Source of the DNA: an uncultured Acetatifactor sp.
GTDB taxonomy: Bacteria > Bacillota > Clostridia > Lachnospirales > Lachnospiraceae
NCBI GenBank assembly: GCA_910577035.1
Contig: CAJTKW010000025.1
Span: forward strand, 1 to 56,726
DNA: 56,726 nucleotides
Direction of reading: 5' to 3'
The notes beneath the pieces are model-generated. The model was not told where the DNA came from and did not search any database. It saw only the letters and a list, made by a program, of their open reading frames with translations. Numbering within the stretch: the first letter of the stretch is position 1; every line of letters starts with the position of its first letter. The translations under genes and the position numbers were made by a program. This document shows, piece after piece, positions 50,012 to 56,726 of this stretch.

Positions 50012-51768
50012 TCCTCCGCCTCCTGTTCCAGATAGGTATTTCTTTCCATACTTACGGTTGACTTCTCCCTTAAATATTGTACTCTCTGGTACTCATCCGC
50101 AAAACGAAATACAACCTGAATACGCCCTTCAGCATACACTTCCACCCGCTCTATCAGGGAATCTACCATTTCTCTGGAAATTGTCATCTGTCTGGCACAC
50201 CGTTCTGCCACATGAGCCAATTCCATGTTATCGCCGTATTCTTTCTGCATTTCGTTAAAAAGTTGTTCTTTTTCTTTGCAGTCCGCCTCAATCTCTGCCA
50301 ACTCAACCTGATATTTATCCTTTAACATGAAATATTCCTGAACTGAAAGCAATTTTTCCTTATGGTCCAGATAAAGGCTGCTGATTTTCTGCTGGCACTG
50401 TATTTTCTTTTTCCCTAACTCCGTTATCTCCTGTTCGAGTGCCTCCCGCTTTTTTTCCGTTTCGGCATCACTGTTCTTTAATTGGATTGCCGTCTTATTC
50501 TCCATGAACATCTTTAGATGCGTTTGTATGACCGCTGTCAATGCTTTTTCCAGTTTTTTAGCACTGATACGCTTTTTTACACAGCCTATAGCTCCGTTTT
50601 CTTTATAATTAGGACAATAATAACTCATGGAATCTTGCCCGCTGACCGTATATCCCATGGTAATACCACAGTCCCCACAAAAAATCTTCCCTTTCAGCAG
50701 ATTGTCACGCTTTGGATGTTCTGTTGCTTTCTCCAGCCGTTCTTTATGTTCCTGTGTTTTCATTTCATTCACTGCTTGTACCGCATCAAAAAGTTCTTTA
50801 GAGATAATAGGCTCATGGGTTCCCTCAACAATCGTCCATTCTGACCTGGGCACACGATGCCGCTTTTCTCCCCTGTGCATAGCAGAATGCGTCTTTCCCC
50901 TGACCATATTTCCAAGATATACTTCATCACGCAGCATATCCTCTATTGCATAGATTTTCCATAATGTCCCCCTCATCCGCTCATTCTTAACAATCCCCTT
51001 TTCATAGCGGTATGCGCTGGGTGACTTTATCCCTTTTTCATTCAACATTTTTACAATACTGCAATACCCATACCCCTGTGACCTCAATCCAAAGATATAA
51101 CGCACTATTTCGGCTGCTTCCCTGTCAATTTCATACCGGCCTTTCTCCGCTTTTGATTTCACATACCCATAGGGAGCAACCCCACCGCCATATCTGCCCT
51201 CCTTCTTTTTGAGTTCTATGGCGGAACCCACTTTTCTGGAAATATCCTTTGCATAAACCTCATTTATGATATTCTTCAGCGGAATCTCTATTCCTTTGGA
51301 TAATGCTCCTCCATTTTCTGAAGATGCCGCAAAAGTATCAAAATGGTCTGTAACAGAAATAAATCGAACCTTTAAAAAAGGAAATATCTTTTCCAGGTAG
51401 TTTCCTGTTTCCAGATAACTGCGCCCAAAACGTGACAGATCTTTTACAATGATACAGTTTATTCTGCCACGTTTCACATCCTCCATCATCTTTTTGAATG
51501 CTGGCCGCTCAAAATTTGTACCGCTAAAGCCGTTGTCTATATAAACCTCATACACTTTCATATCCGGTTTATCTTTCACATAATCTTCCAATAGCTTTTG
51601 CTGATTCTCTACTGTATTCTGATTATTTTTTCCGCTGTCTTCTTTTGACAGCCGGATGTACAGCCCCACAGAAAACTCCTGTATATTTGCTTTGACCGCC
51701 TGCTCCGGCATTCTGCTTTCCTGCAGTTTTTCTCTGGGAACCGGATAGTTTCTGACTTTTCGCGCCAT
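50008..51768 (-). CDS. large serine recombinase 2
   Basis: A 586-residue recombinase with the same plan and a 35-residue N-terminal leader rich in Lys and Arg. Nucleophile Ser41 lies in GLYIRLSKED, then YIDNGFSGTNFERP, KDLSRFGRSYLETGNYLEK, a zinc ribbon (FCGDCGITMGYTV and YYCPNY), a long coiled coil (about 420-520) and a final domain (YAEGRIQVVFRFADE). The catalytic residues look intact. It overlaps recombinase 1 by 4 nt and recombinase 3 by 1 nt, so the three are translationally coupled. Confidence 0.93.
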   Translation of the reverse strand: MARKVRNYPVPREKLQESRMPEQAVKANIQEFSVGLYIRLSKEDSGKNNQNTVENQQKLLEDYVKDKPDMKVYEVYIDNGFSGTNFERPAFKKMMEDVKRGRINCIIVKDLSRFGRSYLETGNYLEKIFPFLKVRFISVTDHFDTFAASSENGGALSKGIEIPLKNIINEVYAKDISRKVGSAIELKKKEGRYGGGVAPYGYVKSKAEKGRYEIDREAAEIVRYIFGLRSQGYGYCSIVKMLNEKGIKSPSAYRYEKGIVKNERMRGTLWKIYAIEDMLRDEVYLGNMVRGKTHSAMHRGEKRHRVPRSEWTIVEGTHEPIISKELFDAVQAVNEMKTQEHKERLEKATEHPKRDNLLKGKIFCGDCGITMGYTVSGQDSMSYYCPNYKENGAIGCVKKRISAKKLEKALTAVIQTHLKMFMENKTAIQLKNSDAETEKKREALEQEITELGKKKIQCQQKISSLYLDHKEKLLSVQEYFMLKDKYQVELAEIEADCKEKEQLFNEMQKEYGDNMELAHVAERCARQMTISREMVDSLIERVEVYAEGRIQVVFRFADEYQRVQYLREKSTVSMERNTYLEQEAEE

Positions 51769-53447
51769 CAGACCACCTCCCCAAGACTCATATCCTGCTT
51801 TATCTCTTTTACCAATTCAGCCAACTGCCTGATTTCATCCTGGTAGCGGAAAATAATCTCTATCCTGTGATCTTCATATATAAATATTCTGCTGATAAAT
51901 CGAACCAGAATAGAACGCTTTATTTCAAAATCCTTGTTTGTCAGAAGTTCCTCCAGCCAGCTTTCTCTCTCATATCTGCCATCTAACAGCAACCGCTTTT
52001 TCTTTCCCAATTCTGTAACTGCTTTTTGGGTTTCTTCTATCCTGTTTTCTAATCCCTGCTTGAACAACAGATATTCTTCCTGCGAGATAAGCCCGTTTTT
52101 ATAATCCTCATAACATTCCAGCTTTAAGCGTTTGTGTTTTTCGATTTCTTCTTTCCTTTTTCCGAGCTGCAAAACCAGCACTTCTACTTTATCCGAATGG
52201 CTGGATGACTCCCGTATATACTGGATGCTCTCCTGCAAATCAAGCAGATACTTTAAATGCAGCCGCAAAGTTTTTGTCACGGCAAGATTTAAGGCATTTT
52301 CACTGATTCTGTGATTACTGCACACTTCCTTATTCTTTCTATTACCAGAGCAGACATAATAGATATATTCCATTGAACCGCTACACGCTTTTTTCCTGAC
52401 TATACTGCATCCGCAATCTGCACAGACCAGGAAACCAGAGTATAGGGAAACCTGGCTTTTACCTACTGAGACTCGTGTATCTTTTTGCAGAATGTCTGAA
52501 ATAACCTCAAAATCAGCTTTGCTGATAATTGCCTCATGTGCATTTTCCACCCGGTTCCATTCTTCCTTGGGCTTCTTCTGCCGCACCTTGACCTTATAAT
52601 TGGGGGAGCTTTCCTTTCCTTGAATCAGCGTCCCAGTATATATTTCATTTGTCAGGATACGCATCACTGCCATTGCAGACCATTTGGCTTTGCTATGGGT
52701 CTGGAACACCGCTTTATATCCGCTTCCCTGCTCTTTCTTATATTCTGCCGGAGAAAGCACCCCCATCCTGTTCAATTCATCAGCGATTGCCTGCTGGCTC
52801 ATTCCGTCCATCTTCATACGGAAAATCTCTTTGACAATTCCTGCCGCATAAGAGTCAACTATCAACTTGTTTTTATCTGCCCCGCGCATATATCCATAAA
52901 CCGTAAATGCGCCGATAAATTCTCCACGTTTCCGCTTTACTTCCAGGTGACTTCTTATTTTGATTGATATATCACGGCAATAGGCATCATTGATCAGATT
53001 TTTAAATGGAACAATTATATTATTGGATGCCGCTGTGTCATCTGCACTGTCGTAACTATCATTGATTGCTATAAAGCGCACACCCAGCAAAGGAAAAAGC
53101 CTTTCTATATACTTTCCAACTTCAATATAATTCCGTCCAAACCGTGACAGATCCTTTACAATTACACAATTTATCCTGTTGTCCTTGATGTCCTGAATCA
53201 TTCTTTGAAAATCAGGACGCTCAAAATTTACGCCGCTATAACCATCGTCTATGTAAAAATCCACAATTTCAATCTCTGGTTTGTGCTGCAAAAAATCCTG
53301 AATATATTCCCTTTGATTTGCAATACTGTTACTCTGCAGGTTTTCACCCTGAACAGTAGCCCCATTTTCAACTGTTACATCATCACTATGGGATAAACGC
53401 AGATAAGCTCCGCATAGATATTTCTTAAGAAATTTATTTGATAGCAT
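51768..53447 (-). CDS. large serine recombinase 3
   Basis: About 559 residues from ATG 53447, which has AAGGAGAG upstream; the longer frame to 53513 has no ribosome site. Nucleophile Ser19 lies in GAYLRLSHSDD, followed by YSGVNFERPDF, KDLSRFGRNYIEVGKYIE, the zinc ribbon CADCGCSIV with CSGNRKNKEVC, a coiled coil and YEDHRIEIIFRYQDE. It is the first gene of the recombinase operon. The three copies are similar in plan but clearly divergent, so they are not recent duplicates and may work as a team, or separately on integration and excision. Confidence 0.92.
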   Translation of the reverse strand: MLSNKFLKKYLCGAYLRLSHSDDVTVENGATVQGENLQSNSIANQREYIQDFLQHKPEIEIVDFYIDDGYSGVNFERPDFQRMIQDIKDNRINCVIVKDLSRFGRNYIEVGKYIERLFPLLGVRFIAINDSYDSADDTAASNNIIVPFKNLINDAYCRDISIKIRSHLEVKRKRGEFIGAFTVYGYMRGADKNKLIVDSYAAGIVKEIFRMKMDGMSQQAIADELNRMGVLSPAEYKKEQGSGYKAVFQTHSKAKWSAMAVMRILTNEIYTGTLIQGKESSPNYKVKVRQKKPKEEWNRVENAHEAIISKADFEVISDILQKDTRVSVGKSQVSLYSGFLVCADCGCSIVRKKACSGSMEYIYYVCSGNRKNKEVCSNHRISENALNLAVTKTLRLHLKYLLDLQESIQYIRESSSHSDKVEVLVLQLGKRKEEIEKHKRLKLECYEDYKNGLISQEEYLLFKQGLENRIEETQKAVTELGKKKRLLLDGRYERESWLEELLTNKDFEIKRSILVRFISRIFIYEDHRIEIIFRYQDEIRQLAELVKEIKQDMSLGEVV

Positions 53448-53578
53448 AAAAACTCTCCTTATTTTTATTAGCCGGATCAATCTGCTATAAAATAAGAAGT
53501 GATTTCTATTCATTTAGTCCTATACATATATTAGCATAGAACTTTCTTTTTTTCCAGACTTTTATAGCAATTTCCATT

Positions 53579-53821
53579 TTAAATTCCATCTGCCAATTCC
53601 TGCAATCTCTGTTTCAAACTGACTCCGTCTAAAAATGTAGATTTCACAATCACATCGCCTACCATAAAACAGTACGGGTTTTTTACTTTCTCTATAAATG
53701 TTTTCATCCGCCTGCTTTTGTCGCTGTCTGTTGTTTCTTCCGATAATTCCATAATGTCTATCAATTCACTCCGATCCACCGTCCGAATATCTACCGCTTT
53801 CAATTTTTCTAAATCTCCCAT
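53579..53821 (-). CDS. DUF6870-like small protein
   Basis: An 80-residue protein (MGDLEKLKAVDIRTVDRSEL ... KNPYCFMVGDVIVKSTFLDG) with the VDIRTVD and KNPYCF motifs of the small proteins called DUF6870 in Clostridial mobile elements; the name is from memory. ATG 53821 has GGAG upstream; a start at 53857 is less likely. It lies between the recombinase operon and the membrane peptide and probably serves element biology. Function unknown. Confidence 0.65.
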   Translation of the reverse strand: MGDLEKLKAVDIRTVDRSELIDIMELSEETTDSDKSRRMKTFIEKVKNPYCFMVGDVIVKSTFLDGVSLKQRLQELADGI

Positions 53822-53889
53822 TCCTACTCTCCGCAAATCAACAAGCTGGCTTATCACACTATATGCCAGCCTGCTTGTTCGATATTCTG

Positions 53890-54015
53890 CTACATTTTTT
53901 CATTTTCCGTGGTTTCCATACATTCCCCTGCCCTGCTAACTGCAATTCCGGCCAGCAGCACCATAATCAGCAGGGCGCCTGTTACAGCGCCCGCCACAAT
54001 CAGCACGATCTTCAT
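53890..54015 (-). CDS. 41-residue single-pass membrane protein
   Basis: ATG 54015 overlaps the helicase stop as ATGA, so it should be translated together with the helicase. The residues MKIVLIVAGAVTGALLIMVL form a hydrophobic helix, followed by a short, charged tail ending in MKTTE-like sequence (METTENEKM). It is too short for a standard gene finder. Its role is unknown; a small accessory protein of the element is likely. Confidence 0.6.
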   Translation of the reverse strand: MKIVLIVAGAVTGALLIMVLLAGIAVSRAGECMETTENEKM

Positions 54016-56021
54016 TCCCGATTCCTCTCATTATCCATAAAATAACCGTCCGCTTTCTTCCTTATGATAAAATCCGCCACATCAGAAAGCCTGTCCGTGA
54101 CTGGCATTGCAGGCAGCGTATCCAGTATCTCCACCCTGTACCGCCCCCGCAGGGATGCCCTGCTGTCCAGGATGGAAAATACCGCCGTGTCATCCTCCCT
54201 GCGGATGCCCCTGCCGAACCACTGCCTGAGTTTTATCAGCATTTCCGGGATGATAATATCCCTGCGGTATGAATCAAAGTCATCGTATTGTGTCCTCTGG
54301 TATTCCATGACCGGGTCAGGCACCGGAAATGGAAGTTTGACGATAATCAGGCTGGAGAGGATGTTCCCCGCAAGATCAATCCCCTCACCGGCGCTGTCAC
54401 TGGCAAACAATACACCGTTCCCGCTCCTGCGGAAACTGCTTATCACATCTAGCCTGCCCCTGCCCATAAGGAACAGCGGATAAACAGATAGTCTATCTTT
54501 TAGTCCGTAGAACACCCTCTCCATAAGCCAATATGAGGTAAACAGGATCAGGGTATGCCCATGGGTGGCTGGCACAATCCGCAGGATTTCCTCCATGACC
54601 GCCTGTATGTACCTGTCATCCCTTATGTTGGGGAACGGCATCCGCTCCGGTATATAGAGCAGGCCCTTATTCTGGAAATCAAAAGGGGATGGTTTGGTGG
54701 TTTCCATGATCTTTGAAGGAGCAGCCAGATAAATTCCTGTGGTTTTCTTAAAATGGGTAAAATCTCCCCTGACGGACATGGTGCCGGATGTGATGATGGC
54801 CGGGATGGGCCTGTTCCAAATATCTTCGAACAGTAACTGCTCCAGTTCCATGGGAACCGCACACAGGGCAAGCCTGCCGTTCTCCCCTTTTTCCATCCAG
54901 CAGATAAAATGTGTATTATCCAAAAAAACTCCCAGCTTTTCCGTCAGTTCCTGACAGTGCTTTTTCAGGCTCTGCATCCGCATTCCCTGTCCGCCGCTTT
55001 CCTGATATGCCAGAGGTATCTGCCCTAAAACCGCCGCCAGCTGTTTCATATAGCCTCTTTCCACCGGGCCGATCACAATCTCCGCCCTGCTCCCCTCCCT
55101 AGTATGGCTGCCCGAAAGTTCTCCTGCAAGCCTGTCAAATATCTGCCTGCTGTATTCCATGGCCCTGCCCTGCAGGACAGCCAGCTCATCTGTTTTAATC
55201 CTCCTGCCGCTTACCATGCTCAGTTTTGCAATCAGCTCCGCATCCTGTTCCTCCCATACTGTGCTGTACATCTGTCTGGCTGCATCCAGCAGTTTGTGCG
55301 CCTCATCCAGCACCACTGCCCCATAAACCGGGAAAAGCGGTTTCTTCCCCTGTTTCCGCCCGATCAGGTCAGCCAGCACATAATTGTGGTTCGTGATCTG
55401 GAAATCATAGTTTTCCGTCATGCACCGTTTCTGAAATTCCATATACCGGCATAAGCGCCGCACAGGGCATGAACTGCTGCACCGGAATACATTAATCCTG
55501 GCTTTTACATAGGGCGTCAAAGCCGTATCATCCAGATCAATCCTGTCATCCTCCTGCCCCCGCAGCTTTGCCAGCTCCAGGAGCAGCCCTGCATCCGTTT
55601 CCCTTTTCAAATTTTTAATGGATGCCTCATATATGGCCAGCCTGGAGTCACAGGCATAATGCTTTTTCCCTTTCCTCACCACAAAGGATAAGGGCCTGTC
55701 TATCACATGATGTTCCAGCAGGATGCCGGAAATCTGCGGGATATATTCCTCCGTCAACGCTTTCTGCAATGCTATGGTGGATGTGGAAATGACCGTCGGC
55801 GCTTTCTTATCGGAATACAGGTTATGCACCGTCAGGGCAAGGATATAGGCGTGGGTCTTTCCTGTTCCAACCTCCGCCTCGCATAATGCCAGCTTGTCCT
55901 CCTGCAATGCCTGCAGCATCTCCAGGGAAAGCTCTTTCTGCTTGATTCTCAGCGCCATGCCATGCTTGGGCAAAATCTCGTCAAATATAAATATCAATAA
56001 TTCTTCCGCACTTCTCTCCAT
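54012..56021 (-). CDS. DinG/XPD-type ATP-dependent helicase of an integrative element
   Basis: A 669-residue superfamily 2 helicase. Motif I is EAEVGTGKTHAYI, motif II is VVLDEAHKL, and the C-terminal motif VI lies near IKLRQWFGRGIRRE. The Fe-S domain has Cys residues at YACDSR and in CSSSCPVRRLC, matching the four-Cys site of the DinG/XPD family. DinG-like helicases of this kind are commonly carried by Clostridial integrative elements and may assist replication or transfer. AGGAGGCG precedes ATG 56021. It is preceded by a roughly 590-nt non-coding, hairpin-rich region and followed at once by a coupled membrane peptide. Confidence 0.85.
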   Translation of the reverse strand: MERSAEELLIFIFDEILPKHGMALRIKQKELSLEMLQALQEDKLALCEAEVGTGKTHAYILALTVHNLYSDKKAPTVISTSTIALQKALTEEYIPQISGILLEHHVIDRPLSFVVRKGKKHYACDSRLAIYEASIKNLKRETDAGLLLELAKLRGQEDDRIDLDDTALTPYVKARINVFRCSSSCPVRRLCRYMEFQKRCMTENYDFQITNHNYVLADLIGRKQGKKPLFPVYGAVVLDEAHKLLDAARQMYSTVWEEQDAELIAKLSMVSGRRIKTDELAVLQGRAMEYSRQIFDRLAGELSGSHTREGSRAEIVIGPVERGYMKQLAAVLGQIPLAYQESGGQGMRMQSLKKHCQELTEKLGVFLDNTHFICWMEKGENGRLALCAVPMELEQLLFEDIWNRPIPAIITSGTMSVRGDFTHFKKTTGIYLAAPSKIMETTKPSPFDFQNKGLLYIPERMPFPNIRDDRYIQAVMEEILRIVPATHGHTLILFTSYWLMERVFYGLKDRLSVYPLFLMGRGRLDVISSFRRSGNGVLFASDSAGEGIDLAGNILSSLIIVKLPFPVPDPVMEYQRTQYDDFDSYRRDIIIPEMLIKLRQWFGRGIRREDDTAVFSILDSRASLRGRYRVEILDTLPAMPVTDRLSDVADFIIRKKADGYFMDNERNRE

Positions 56022-56611
56022 CGTTTACGCCTCCTGAATATTTGTGATACTAACAAAATCGCAGAATCGAAAGATCTTAACGTCCGTCAGCATCCAGTGC
56101 CATAGGGCAGCACAGGAATAGGCTGGATGGCTCCTGTTTGGTTTTTGCTGACAAAAATAACTGCCACCCAGCCCATGGTATCTACTGCTCTATAAGGTGG
56201 AATTCCACCCAAAAGTGCGTCAGGCATCCTGCCGGTAAGCAGGCATCATAAAAGCCGCCCACATTCTTTCTCAAACGTGGGTGTGCATTTTCCCGCTGCT
56301 TTTGCGGGCCACTGCCGTGGAAGTATCATTATCTCCGGCCGGTTTCATCGCATCCTGCCCCACCACGGGCAGTACAGCCACGGGTATTTCTCGCTTGGAA
56401 AATGTGGGAAGAATTTCTAAGCCTGCAAATTATGCAGCCTAAGAAGTTCTATGTCTCACATAAAAGAATGCCAAAGACCGGCATTCTTCCGCATGGCGTA
56501 TCCTGACTGGTGCTTTCCGGCTCTCCGGCCGGCCGGATGTGTGCCTGACACACAGATATGAAGTTGTCAAAGTGCAGTAAATCAGGTGTCCTCCGTAAGA
56601 ACAAAAGAAAA
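56022..56611 (-). ncRNA. long structured 5' leader or RNA upstream of the helicase gene (candidate)
   Basis: No gene is seen in about 590 nt between an upstream terminator and the helicase. It holds a row of stems: CATCCA (56091-56096) with TGGATG (56124-56129), the 14-nt palindrome GGTGGAATTCCACC (56196-56209), CCTGC/GCAGG (56228-56243), CCCAC/GTGGG (56258-56281), CCCGC/GCGGG (56292-56308), CCGTGG/CCACGG (56315-56383) and TGCCC/GGGCA (56356-56371), plus repeat copy C. The sequence is GC-rich. This may be a regulatory leader, an element control RNA or a transfer origin. It is not a match to any RNA family I can name. Confidence 0.4.
56403..56487. repeat. double-hairpin intergenic repeat, copy C
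   Basis: The first hairpin has outer arms TGTGGGA (56403-56409) and TCTCACA (56454-56460, one mismatch) around an imperfect GAATTTCTAAGCCTGCA stem, with TGCAGCCTAAGAAGTTC as its partner. The second is the perfect 8-bp AGAATGCC (56465-56472) with GGCATTCT (56480-56487). It shares the TTCTAAG/CTAAGAA core and the two-hairpin order with copies A and B. Confidence 0.5.
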
Positions 56612-56644
56612 CCCCTTCACCTAATTAGCCGTTAGGTAAAGGGG
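56606..56644 (-). terminator. intrinsic terminator of an upstream minus-strand gene
   Basis: CCCCTTCACCTA (56612-56623) pairs with TAGGTAAAGGGG (56633-56644), and on the minus strand it is followed by a T-rich run (TTTTCTTTTG). It ends transcription from a gene beyond the window edge, before the helicase leader. Confidence 0.8.
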
Positions 56645-56681
56645 GCTGCCGAAAAATTTTTTATTTTTTGGGGTTTGGTAG

Positions 56682-56700
56682 CGATAATTGAAAATTATCG
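56682..56700. repeat. 8-bp perfect inverted repeat followed by a G-rich tract
   Basis: CGATAATT (56682-56689) and AATTATCG (56693-56700) with a 3-nt loop, next to GGCGGGGGTCTGC. The hairpin and G-rich stretch resemble transfer-origin or promoter-like sites, but nothing proves either. Confidence 0.35.
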
Positions 56701-56726
56701 GGCGGGGGTCTGCTTATAAATAACTA

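Larger units (their letters stand above)
43230..56726. mobile_element. left part of an integrative element with serine recombinases (ends outside the window)
   Basis: From the broken deacetylase gene rightwards come AT-rich cargo, three large serine recombinases, a DUF6870-like protein, a small membrane protein and a DinG-like helicase, all typical of Clostridial integrative conjugative elements. The left end is placed at about 43,230 because deacetylase homology stops there. The right end, conjugation genes and relaxase are not in the window, so conjugative ability is inferred, not seen. Confidence 0.6.

Overview
The window looks like a chromosomal segment of a Gram-positive gut-type anaerobe, most likely a Lachnospiraceae/Clostridia member. 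The support is the strong AGGAGG-type ribosome sites, TTG starts, PPi-dependent phosphofructokinase, GH2 and GH78 glycosidases, lipoproteins with a C-x-DP-x-C-x-H motif, and Clostridial ICE genes. No species can be named. Base composition is patchy. The housekeeping part (about 0.5-29.9 kb) is visibly GC-rich, while 29.9-40.3 kb and 43.3-48.4 kb are strongly AT-rich, as expected of acquired DNA.

Region 1 (1-29.9 kb) is mostly core and carbohydrate metabolism. It starts with an IS91-like remnant and a 23S rRNA uracil methyltransferase whose C-terminal tail is frameshifted. A DJ-1/PfpI-like gene follows, then a four-gene NAD operon (pncA-pncB-nadD-nadE) encoding the whole nicotinamide-to-NAD Preiss-Handler route. 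Next come a decayed ParE toxin with its antitoxin, a tRNA-Pro, beta-galactosidase, an M20 dipeptidase carrying an in-frame minisatellite, an MBOAT/DHHW/lipoprotein O-acetylation set, a PAS-GGDEF-EAL protein, PPi-phosphofructokinase, alpha-L-rhamnosidase and two unusual sigma factors. The region ends with an ABC transporter (its permease also has an in-frame minisatellite) and two tandem-duplicated lipoproteins.

Region 2 (about 29.9-40.3 kb, all minus strand) is the most interesting part: an AT-rich cluster that I read as an undescribed RiPP (ribosomally made, modified peptide) pathway. A promoter with a near-consensus -10 drives a 53-residue precursor peptide. Downstream are a Cys-rich HExxH metalloprotein, a degenerate B12/radical-SAM-like protein, a small P-loop ATPase, two radical SAM/SPASM enzymes, a third radical SAM enzyme and two ABC exporter half-transporters. 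A plausible scheme is that the radical SAM enzymes modify the C-terminal core of the precursor (around His-Trp-Thr-Asn-Cys), the metalloprotease removes the leader and the ABC pair exports the product. An IS110 remnant lies at the right edge.

Region 3 (40.9-43.2 kb) is a short stretch of host-like genes: a BtrH-like protein, an AraC regulator and a polysaccharide deacetylase whose 5' end is cut off at about 43,230.

Region 4 (43.2-56.7 kb) is the left end of an integrative element that appears to have inserted into the deacetylase gene. Its cargo is a three-gene, probably defensive module: an AlbA-like/nuclease protein, a 1030-residue Hsp90/sacsin-like ATPase and an Mrr-type endonuclease. Then come three overlapping large serine recombinase genes, a DUF6870-like protein, a 41-residue membrane peptide translationally coupled to a DinG-type helicase, and a roughly 590-nt hairpin-rich leader. 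The element runs off the right side of the window.
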